A stretch of DNA of 64,000 bases, taken from assembly GCF_012927085.1 (NCBI RefSeq), contig NZ_JABBFX010000006.1, positions 117,799 through 181,798 on the forward strand. Reading direction: 5' to 3'. Below the pieces are notes generated by a model that saw only the letters and a list, made by a program, of their open reading frames with translations, was not told the DNA's origin and did not search any database. The position numbers were made by a program, and so were the translations under genes. Below, in pieces: positions 57,909-64,000 of this stretch. This stretch comes from Ramlibacter agri. GTDB taxonomy: Bacteria > Pseudomonadota > Gammaproteobacteria > Burkholderiales > Burkholderiaceae_C. Within the stretch, counting starts at the first letter, position 1. Every line of letters begins with the position of its first letter.

Positions 57909-57938
57909 AAAAACGGCCCACGATTGTGGGCCGTTTTT
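57909..57938 (-). terminator. Intrinsic terminator of the rplC-rpsQ operon
   Basis: AAAAACGGCCCAC-GATT-GTGGGCCGTTTTT, a 13-bp symmetric stem including A/T runs on both sides, 24 bases after rpsQ on the minus strand. A strong, bidirectional terminator. Confidence 0.9.
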
Positions 57939-57961
57939 GCGTGGCTTGCAGCCGGGGCTTC

Positions 57962-58231
57962 TTAGACCTCGGACGCCTTCTCGACCAGGCGGGTCGCAAC
58001 CCAGTTCTTGGTCTTGGAGAGAGGCCTGCTTTCGGTGATCTCGACTACGTCGCCGGTGTGGTACTCGCCCTTTTCGTCATGGGCGTGGTACTTGGACGAC
58101 TTCATCACGATCTTGCCGTACAGCTCGTGCTTCACACGACGCTCCACCATCACGGTCACGGTCTTGGCGCGCTTGTCGCTGACGACCTTGCCGATCAGGG
58201 TGCGCTTGAGGGAGGTCTTGGCTTCCGTCAT
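57962..58231 (-). CDS. rpsQ: 30S ribosomal protein S17
   Basis: An 89-residue 16S rRNA-binding protein, primary assembly protein of the 5' domain. Start [10 protein letters not shown] follows CAGGAG; the GTG at 58237 is not needed. [19 protein letters not shown] and [19 protein letters not shown] identify it. Confidence 0.97.
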   Translation of the reverse strand: MTEAKTSLKRTLIGKVVSDKRAKTVTVMVERRVKHELYGKIVMKSSKYHAHDEKGEYHTGDVVEITESRPLSKTKNWVATRLVEKASEV

Positions 58232-58243
58232 GGTCACTCCTGA

Positions 58244-58447
58244 TTATTTGGCGGATTCCGCACGCTTTTGCGCCAGGATGGTCTTGGCGCGAGCGATGTC
58301 ACGGCGCGTGGAACGCAGCGTGGCGGTGTTGTTGAGTTGTTGCGTGGCCTTCTGCATGCGCAGACCGAAATGGGCCTTCTGCAGGCTCTTCACTTCGGCT
58401 TCCACGCCGGCGGCGTCCTTGGAACGGAGATCCTTGGCTTTCGTCAT
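58244..58447 (-). CDS. rpmC: 50S ribosomal protein L29
   Basis: A 67-residue helical hairpin at the exit-tunnel rim, where it helps dock SRP and trigger factor. [20 protein letters not shown] and [19 protein letters not shown] are typical. Confidence 0.96.
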   Translation of the reverse strand: MTKAKDLRSKDAAGVEAEVKSLQKAHFGLRMQKATQQLNNTATLRSTRRDIARAKTILAQKRAESAK

Positions 58448-58461
58448 GTTCTCTGCTCCTC

Positions 58462-58878
58462 TTACTGGCCGATCATGCGGGTAACGAACGTGGTGCGCAG
58501 CGGCAGCTTGGCGGCAGCCAGCTTGAACGCTTCGCGAGCGAGTTCCTCGGGCACGCCGACGATCTCGAACACGACCTTGCCCGGCTGGATTTCAGCCACG
58601 TAGTACTCGGGGTTGCCCTTGCCGTTACCCATACGCACTTCAGCGGGCTTCTGGGAGATCGGCTTGTCGGGAAACACGCGGATCCAGATGCGGCCGCCAC
58701 GCTTCACGTGACGGGAGATCGCGCGACGCGCGGCCTCGATCTGGCGCGCCGTGAGGCGGCCGCGGTCGGTGCACTTCAGGCCGAAGTCGCCGAAGGCGAC
58801 GGAGTTGCCGGTGGTGGCAACGCCGGTGTTACGGCCTTTTTGCTCTTTGCGGTATTTGCGGCGAGCGGGTTGCAGCAT
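58462..58878 (-). CDS. rplP: 50S ribosomal protein L16
   Basis: A 138-residue subunit at the A-site entrance that positions t[23 protein letters not shown] and the [20 protein letters not shown] motif are standard. Confidence 0.97.
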   Translation of the reverse strand: MLQPARRKYRKEQKGRNTGVATTGNSVAFGDFGLKCTDRGRLTARQIEAARRAISRHVKRGGRIWIRVFPDKPISQKPAEVRMGNGKGNPEYYVAEIQPGKVVFEIVGVPEELAREAFKLAAAKLPLRTTFVTRMIGQ

Positions 58879-58901
58879 TTGTTCTCTCCTTTACCGTCGG
58901 G

Positions 58902-59810
58902 TCAGCTCTTGCTGCCCGGCGCGGGACGGGCCACGCGCTTAACGGTAGATTTCGGCGCTTCCGCGCCTCCGGTTGCTTCGGCGGGCTTGTCGCTGCCTTC
59001 GGCGGGTGCCACGTTGGTCGCACCGGTGCCGGTGCCGGCGTCGCGGCGCGGGCCACGGCCACCGCCACGGCGATCGCCGCCGGGGCCGCCACGGCGGTCG
59101 CCGTCACGGCGCGGGCCACGCGGGCCACGGCGCTCTTCGCCTTCGGGACGCGGCGTGCTGTCCAGGGACGGCACGTCGGTGCGGCCCAGGGTGTCGCCCT
59201 TGTAGACCCACACCTTGACGCCGATGACGCCGTAGGTGGTCTTGGCTTCGGAGAAGCCGTAGTCGATGTCCGCGCGCAGCGTGTGCAGCGGCACACGGCC
59301 TTCGCGGTACCACTCGGTACGGGCGATTTCGATGCCGTTCAGGCGGCCGGAGGACATGATCTTGATGCCCTGGGCGCCCAGGCGCATCGCGTTCTGCATG
59401 GCGCGCTTCATCGCGCGGCGGAACATGATGCGCTTTTCGAGCTGCTGGGTGATCGAGTCGGCGATCAGCTGGGCATCGACTTCGGGCTTGCGCACTTCCT
59501 CGATGTTCACAGCAACCGGCACGCCCAGGCGGACGGCGAGTTCCTTCTTCAGGTTCTCGATGTCCTCGCCCTTCTTACCGATCACCACGCCCGGGCGGGC
59601 GGAGTAGATCGTGATGCGGGCGTTCTTGGCGGGGCGCTCGATCAGCACGCGGCTGACGGCCGCGTTCTTCAGCTTGGTCTTCAGGTAGTCGCGGACCTTG
59701 ATGTCTTCGCCGAGCATGTCGGAGAAGTCACGGTTGTTCGCGTACCAGCGGGAATTCCAGTTACGGGTGACGGCCAGGCGGAAGCCGGTCGGATGGATCT
59801 TCTGTCCCAT
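58902..59810 (-). CDS. rpsC: 30S ribosomal protein S3, with Gly/Arg-rich tail
   Basis: A 302-residue S3 that lines the mRNA entry tunnel and helps helicase activity. The body (residues 1-220) is normal, with the KH domain [18 protein letters not shown]. After about residue 220 comes a roughly 80-residue extension of R/G/D repeats ([14 protein letters not shown]) then a Pro/Ala/Thr tail, absent from the shorter E. coli protein. It is likely disordered and RNA-binding. Confidence 0.97.
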   Translation of the reverse strand: MGQKIHPTGFRLAVTRNWNSRWYANNRDFSDMLGEDIKVRDYLKTKLKNAAVSRVLIERPAKNARITIYSARPGVVIGKKGEDIENLKKELAVRLGVPVAVNIEEVRKPEVDAQLIADSITQQLEKRIMFRRAMKRAMQNAMRLGAQGIKIMSSGRLNGIEIARTEWYREGRVPLHTLRADIDYGFSEAKTTYGVIGVKVWVYKGDTLGRTDVPSLDSTPRPEGEERRGPRGPRRDGDRRGGPGGDRRGGGRGPRRDAGTGTGATNVAPAEGSDKPAEATGGAEAPKSTVKRVARPAPGSKS

Positions 59811-59825
59811 GTTCTTCCTTGCCTC

Positions 59826-60158
59826 TTAGTTGCCGACGGTCACGTAGACGTGGCAGGTGCCCTTGCTGATGCGGTTGCCGCGGCCCTTGGCGCGGGCGGC
59901 GAAACGCTTCAGGGTGGCGCCCTGTTCCACGTAGATGGTCTTGACCTTCAGTTCATCGATGTCGACACCATCGTTGTGCTCGGCGTTCGCGATCGCGGAC
60001 TCCAGCACCTTCTTGATGATGACGGCACCCTTCTTCTGGGTGAAGGCCAGGACGTTCAGGGCCTGGTCCACTTTCTTGCCGCGGATCAGGTCGGCCACGA
60101 GGCGGCCCTTGTCGACCGACAGGCGAACGCCGCGCAGGACTGCTTTGGTTTCAGCCAT
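59826..60158 (-). CDS. rplV: 50S ribosomal protein L22
   Basis: A 110-residue protein whose beta hairpin lines the exit tunnel (macrolide-resistance site). [20 protein letters not shown] and the hairpin [20 protein letters not shown] identify it. Confidence 0.97.
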   Translation of the reverse strand: MAETKAVLRGVRLSVDKGRLVADLIRGKKVDQALNVLAFTQKKGAVIIKKVLESAIANAEHNDGVDIDELKVKTIYVEQGATLKRFAARAKGRGNRISKGTCHVYVTVGN

Positions 60159-60167
60159 GGTTCAGCC

Positions 60168-60446
60168 TCACTTCTTCACGACTTTTTTGTCGGCGGGGTG
60201 ACCCTTGAAGGTGCGCGTCAGGGCGAATTCGCCCAGCTTGTGGCCCACCATCTGGTCGGTGATGTAGACCGGCACGTGCTGCTTGCCGTTGTGCACGGCG
60301 ATGGTCAGGCCGATGAAATCGGGCAGGACCATGGAGCGGCGCGACCAGGTCTTGATCGGCTTCTTGTCCTTGACGGCGACGGCCTTTTCGACCTTGGCCA
60401 CCAGGTGGTGGTCCACAAACGGACCCTTCTTGAGAGAACGCGTCAT
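60168..60446 (-). CDS. rpsS: 30S ribosomal protein S19
   Basis: A 92-residue head protein paired with S13. [20 protein letters not shown] and [20 protein letters not shown] are conserved. Confidence 0.97.
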   Translation of the reverse strand: MTRSLKKGPFVDHHLVAKVEKAVAVKDKKPIKTWSRRSMVLPDFIGLTIAVHNGKQHVPVYITDQMVGHKLGEFALTRTFKGHPADKKVVKK

Positions 60447-60458
60447 TTGTGCGACCCC

Positions 60459-61283
60459 TTACTTCTTGCGACGCGAGACGATGAACGTCTGCGTGCGCTT
60501 GTTGTTGCGAGTACGGTAACCCTTGGTCAGGTTGCCCCACGGGTCGACAGGATGGCGGCCTTCGCCGGTCTTGCCTTCGCCGCCACCGTGCGGGTGGTCG
60601 ACCGGGTTCATCACCACGCCGCGGACGGTCGGGCGGATGCCCATGTGGCGCTTGACACCGGCCTTGCCCAGTTGGCGCAGGCTGTGTTCTTCGTTGGCCA
60701 CTTCACCGATGGTGGCGCGGCACTCGATGTGGATCTTGCGGACCTCACCGGAGCGCATGCGAACCTGGGCGTAGGTGCCTTCGCGAGCCAGCAGCGTCGC
60801 GGAGGTGCCCGCCGAACGCACGATCTGCGCGCCCTTGCCGGGTTGCAGTTCGATGCAGTGGATCGTGGAACCCACCGGGATGTTGCGGATCGGCAGCGTG
60901 TTGCCGGCGCGGATCGGCGCCTCGGCACCGGAGAGCAGCGTGGAGCCGACCACCACGCCACGCGGGGCGATGATGTAGCGGCGCTCGCCGTCGGCGTACA
61001 CCACCAGGGCCAGGTGGGCCGAGCGGTTCGGGTCGTACTCGATGCGCTCGACCTTCGCCGGGATGCCGTCCTTGTTGCGGACGAAATCGACCACGCGGTA
61101 GTGGTGCTTGTGGCCACCGCCCTTGTGGCGGGTGGTGATGTGGCCGTTGTTGTTGCGGCCGGCCTTCTGGAACTGGGGCTCCAGCAGGGGCGCGTAAGGC
61201 GCGCCCTTGTGCAGGTGGTCGCGCGAGATCTTGACCGTGCCGCGCTGGCCCGGCGTCGTCGGCTTGAGCTTGATGACTGCCAT
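60459..61283 (-). CDS. rplB: 50S ribosomal protein L2
   Basis: A 274-residue core protein near the peptidyl-transferase centre. The [20 protein letters not shown] loop carries the conserved His; the RRKK tail is present. Confidence 0.98.
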   Translation of the reverse strand: MAVIKLKPTTPGQRGTVKISRDHLHKGAPYAPLLEPQFQKAGRNNNGHITTRHKGGGHKHHYRVVDFVRNKDGIPAKVERIEYDPNRSAHLALVVYADGERRYIIAPRGVVVGSTLLSGAEAPIRAGNTLPIRNIPVGSTIHCIELQPGKGAQIVRSAGTSATLLAREGTYAQVRMRSGEVRKIHIECRATIGEVANEEHSLRQLGKAGVKRHMGIRPTVRGVVMNPVDHPHGGGEGKTGEGRHPVDPWGNLTKGYRTRNNKRTQTFIVSRRKK

Positions 61284-61285
61284 GA

Positions 61286-61606
61286 TTAAGCGGCCTCCCC
61301 GGAGAAGTTCAGCTCCTGGCCCGGCTGCAGCGTCACGTACGCCTTGCGCACGTTGTCGCGGCGACCGACGGAACGGCCGAAGCGCTTCGTCTTGCCCTTG
61401 ATGTTGAGGACGGACACGCCCTTCACCTGCACGTTGAACATCAGTTCGACGGCGGCCTTGATCTCGGGCTTGGTGGCGTCCTGCAGGACCTTGAAGGTCA
61501 CGGCATTGCTCTTGTCCGCCACGAGCGTCGCCTTCTCGGAGACGATGGGGGCGACCAGCACCTGCATCAGGCGGCCTTCGTCAAACTTTTTCGGAGTCGC
61601 GCTCAT
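61286..61606 (-). CDS. rplW: 50S ribosomal protein L23
   Basis: A 106-residue exit-tunnel protein that docks trigger factor and [23 protein letters not shown] and [20 protein letters not shown] mark it. Its start overlaps the rplD stop by four bases. Confidence 0.97.
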   Translation of the reverse strand: MSATPKKFDEGRLMQVLVAPIVSEKATLVADKSNAVTFKVLQDATKPEIKAAVELMFNVQVKGVSVLNIKGKTKRFGRSVGRRDNVRKAYVTLQPGQELNFSGEAA

Positions 61607-62223
61607 GCGAACATCTCCTTCAGCTTGTCGATCGCGCCCTTGGTGACGAGCACTTTCTTGTAATGGACCAGCGACACCGGATCGGCGTAGCGCGGCTCGA
61701 CGATGTACACGTGCGGCAGGTTGCGCGACGCGAGGAGCAGGTTCTCGTCGACTTCGTCGGCGATCACCATCACCGACTCCAGGTTCATGGCCTTGAACTT
61801 GGCGGCCAGCTGCTTGGTCTTGGGGCTGTCGACCTTGAGGGATTCGACAACGGCCAGGCGACCGTCACGGGCCAGCTGGGAGAAGATGGACGCCATGCCG
61901 GCGCGGTACATCTTCTTGTTGATCTTCTGGGTGAAGTTCTCGTCCGGGCTGTTCGGGAAGATCCGGCCGCCCCCGCGCCACAGCGGCGAGGACGTCATAC
62001 CGGCACGGGCGCGGCCCGTGCCCTTCTGGCGGAACGGCTTCTTGGTCGAGTGCTTGACCTGCTCGCGGTCCTTCTGGGCGCGCGTGCCTTGGCGGGCGTT
62101 GGCCTGGAAAGCAACGACGATCTGGTGCACCAGGGCTTCGTTGTATTCGCGGCCGAACACGGTCTCGGGCGCGTCAAACTTGGACGCGGCCTGGCCTTGC
62201 TCGTTCAGGAGTTCGAGTTGCAT
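61603..62223 (-). CDS. rplD: 50S ribosomal protein L4
   Basis: A 206-residue tunnel protein, in E. coli also an autogenous repressor of the S10 operon. The tunnel loop contains [23 protein letters not shown] abuts the rplC stop. Confidence 0.97.
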   Translation of the reverse strand: MQLELLNEQGQAASKFDAPETVFGREYNEALVHQIVVAFQANARQGTRAQKDREQVKHSTKKPFRQKGTGRARAGMTSSPLWRGGGRIFPNSPDENFTQKINKKMYRAGMASIFSQLARDGRLAVVESLKVDSPKTKQLAAKFKAMNLESVMVIADEVDENLLLASRNLPHVYIVEPRYADPVSLVHYKKVLVTKGAIDKLKEMFA

Positions 62224-62922
62224 TTACTTCTTCCCCTTCTCGGCCTTGGCCTGGACCTGGACCGGCTTGGGCTGGCCCTTGGCGGCGAGGCGGACGGTCA
62301 CGAAGCCGTTCTTGGCGCCGGGGACGGCACCCTTGACCAGCAGCAGGCCGCGGGTCTCGTCGACCCGGACCACGTCGAGGTTCTGGGTGGTGCAGGTCAC
62401 GTCGCCCATGTGGCCCGACATGCGCTTGCCCGGGAACACGCGGCCCGGGTCCTGCGCCATCGAGATCGAGCCCGGCACGTTGTGCGAACGGCTGTTACCG
62501 TGCGACGCGCGCTGCGAGCTGAAGTTGTGGCGGCGGATGGTGCCCGTGAAGCCCTTGCCGATGGAGGTGCCCTGCACGTCGACCAGCTGGCCGGCGGAGA
62601 AGACGTCCTGCACCGGAATCGCGGCGCCGGCCTTGTACTTGGCGGCGGCCTCGGCGTCGAGGCGGAATTCACGGATGATTTCACCGGCTTCCACACCCGC
62701 CTTGGCGAGGTGGCCGGCCTGCGGCTTGGTCACGCGCGAGGTGCGGCGCGAACCGAACGTGACCTGCAGGGCCACGTAGCCGTCGGTGTCCTGGTTCTTG
62801 ACCTGGGTCACGCGGTTGTTGGACACGTCCAGCACCGTGACAGGAACAGCGTCCCCGTCATCGGTGAACAGGCGCATCATGCCCACCTTGCGGCCCAGCA
62901 ACCCGAGGCTGCTCAGACTCAT
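62224..62922 (-). CDS. rplC: 50S ribosomal protein L3
   Basis: A 232-residue early-assembly protein. Start [19 protein letters not shown] follows CGGAG by seven bases. [20 protein letters not shown] and [20 protein letters not shown], with the methylatable Gln region, are conserved. First gene of the operon here, because rpsJ lies upstream across a terminator. Confidence 0.97.
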   Translation of the reverse strand: MSLSSLGLLGRKVGMMRLFTDDGDAVPVTVLDVSNNRVTQVKNQDTDGYVALQVTFGSRRTSRVTKPQAGHLAKAGVEAGEIIREFRLDAEAAAKYKAGAAIPVQDVFSAGQLVDVQGTSIGKGFTGTIRRHNFSSQRASHGNSRSHNVPGSISMAQDPGRVFPGKRMSGHMGDVTCTTQNLDVVRVDETRGLLLVKGAVPGAKNGFVTVRLAAKGQPKPVQVQAKAEKGKK

Positions 62923-63064
62923 GTTGTTACTCCGTTGCTCTCGCCGCGGCCGCTGCAATTGGCTGCCGCGTTTGAAATACGAGAGAGGGTTGATCACGCC
63001 GACCAGCCATCTGGTTCTCGGCGACAAAATAGCTCCGCCCGGCCAAAACCGAGCGAAGCCCGCA

Positions 63065-63094
63065 ATTGTAGCAGCCTTCGGTCCGGCTTGCCAA
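63065..63094 (-). promoter_or_regulatory. Strong promoter of the rplC-led ribosomal operon
   Basis: Minus-strand TTGGCA (63089-63094), 18-base spacer, TACAAT (63065-63070), giving a leader of about 135 bases before rplC. Five of six -10 bases and four of six -35 bases match consensus. This allows rplC transcription independent of rpsJ. Confidence 0.65.
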
Positions 63095-63178
63095 GCCGGC
63101 GCTGCCTAGGGAATTCGGAAGGAGCGGCTCGGCAATTCGCTCCAGGGGCGCGAGGGACTCAGCCCTACCCTCGGTAGC

Positions 63179-63334
63179 ATGTCCCCCAGCTCGTTCTCCC
63201 ACTCCCAATGCATCGAAGGCGAAGGCCGCGATTCCGAAACCAGCCGCCGTGCCACGCGAGCCCTCGTCCTTCGGCTGACGCCCTGGCTCATCCTGGTGTT
63301 CTGGACGGTGTTGACAGTGACGGCGTTCCAGTAG
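63179..63334 (+). CDS. Possible small membrane protein opposite the ribosomal genes
   Basis: A 51-codon plus-strand frame between rpsJ and rplC. The N-terminal 30 residues are hydrophilic (MSPSSFSHSQCIEGEGRDSE), and the C-terminal 20 form one hydrophobic helix (TPWLILVFWTVLTVTAFQ). It ends one base before the A-run of the rpsJ terminator. No good ribosome binding site is visible, so it may be chance, but the helix is unusually clean. Confidence 0.35.
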   Translation: MSPSSFSHSQCIEGEGRDSETSRRATRALVLRLTPWLILVFWTVLTVTAFQ

Positions 63335-63335
63335 G

Positions 63336-63360
63336 AAAAAAAAGGCCGCTTCCGCGGCCT
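63336..63360 (-). terminator. Terminator after rpsJ
   Basis: Minus-strand AGGCCGC-GGAA-GCGGCCT followed by eight T, 25 bases after the rpsJ stop. It ends the tuf-rpsJ transcript before rplC. Confidence 0.88.
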
Positions 63361-63384
63361 CTTCTCCTTGGCGAACCGCAGTGC

Positions 63385-63696
63385 TTACTGCAGCTTGATC
63401 TCGACGTCCACGCCAGCCGGCAGGTCCAGCTTCATCAGGGCGTCGACCGTCTTGTCGGTCGGGTCGACGATGTCCATCAGGCGCTGGTGCGTCCGGATTT
63501 CGAACTGGTCGCGGCTCGACTTGTTGACGTGCGGCGAACGCAGGATGTCGAAGCGCTTCATGCGCGTCGGCAGGGGCACCGGGCCCTTGACGATAGCGCC
63601 GGTGCGCTTCGCCGTGTCGACGATTTCGGCGGCGGACTGGTCGATCAGCTTGTAATCGAAGGCCTTCAGGCGGATGCGGATCTTTTGCTGGGCCAT
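63385..63696 (-). CDS. rpsJ: 30S ribosomal protein S10
   Basis: A 103-residue head protein, also NusE of antitermination complexes. [20 protein letters not shown] and [19 protein letters not shown] are conserved. The ATG at 63696 has GGAG eight bases upstream; ATG 63702 overlaps the tuf stop (TAATG) and is an alternative. Confidence 0.97.
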   Translation of the reverse strand: MAQQKIRIRLKAFDYKLIDQSAAEIVDTAKRTGAIVKGPVPLPTRMKRFDILRSPHVNKSSRDQFEIRTHQRLMDIVDPTDKTVDALMKLDLPAGVDVEIKLQ

Positions 63697-63701
63697 GGTC
63701 A

Positions 63702-64000
<299 letters not shown>

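Noticed and set aside
59283..61289. 668-codon plus-strand frame antisense to ribosomal genes
   Set aside because: Opposite S3, L22, S19 and L2; no domain, shadow composition.

Overview
The window is high-GC bacterial chromosome, most consistent with a betaproteobacterium of the order Burkholderiales, probably family Comamonadaceae. This rests on gene order seen here: dat-ybeD-lipB-lipA, gatCAB divergent from mreBCD-mrdA, an atpIBEFHAGDC operon, an EIIA-HPr-EI phosphorelay without a sugar permease, and tuf-rpsJ next to an rplC-led ribosomal operon. It also rests on protein style, such as LemA/TPM pairs and a branched-chain-type periplasmic binding protein. The genus is not resolved from sequence alone.

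Layout. 1-2.7 kb: the 3' end of an autotransporter adhesin with tandem passenger repeats. 2.7-4.1 kb: a CLC chloride/proton exchanger. 4.1-11.2 kb: an accessory-looking block with a CPA1 antiporter, a transglutaminase-like protein, two soluble histidine kinases with no response regulator, a PHB-depolymerase-type esterase and two small proteins. This block lies between a broken 3' remnant of exodeoxyribonuclease III (4116-4250) and the intact exodeoxyribonuclease III gene (from 11236). 12-21.6 kb: pyrE, a DUF4124 protein, gatCAB, mreBCD and mrdA. 21.7-32.4 kb: YheT-type hydrolase, NTF2-like protein, Rossmann protein, lemA with two TPM-domain genes, periplasmic binding protein, phosphatase/nnrD pair, hscC with a J-like partner, and a GrpB-family gene.

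32.4-40.2 kb (minus strand): the complete F1Fo ATP synthase operon. It is followed, beyond an intrinsic terminator, by a second full-length epsilon-subunit gene coupled to grpB. 40.3-49.1 kb: a CopD-like membrane protein, the lipoate pathway (dat, ybeD, lipB, lipA), an AraC regulator, a marR-MFS operon with a clear operator, an EamA exporter and a degenerate-EAL/HDOD protein. 49.1-52.8 kb: EI, HPr, EIIA and an MFS carrier as one tightly overlapped minus-strand unit. 52.9-57.9 kb: CoA transferase, hydrolase, TlpA thioredoxin, cytochrome c', cytochrome b561, GNAT and peroxiredoxin. 58-64 kb (minus): rplC-rplD-rplW-rplB-rpsS-rplV-rpsC-rplP-rpmC-rpsQ, and, separated by a terminator and a new promoter, rpsJ and the 3' end of tuf.

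The most notable observations are the duplicated ATP synthase epsilon subunit placed beyond the operon terminator, the exoIII remnant that marks a likely 7-kb insertion, the pair of homologous soluble kinases around the esterase, the J-like HscC partner without HPD, and several families of extragenic palindromes, some of which contain stop or start codons. No tRNA, rRNA, CRISPR array, transposase or integrase was recognised. No gene-free stretch exceeds about 300 bases.
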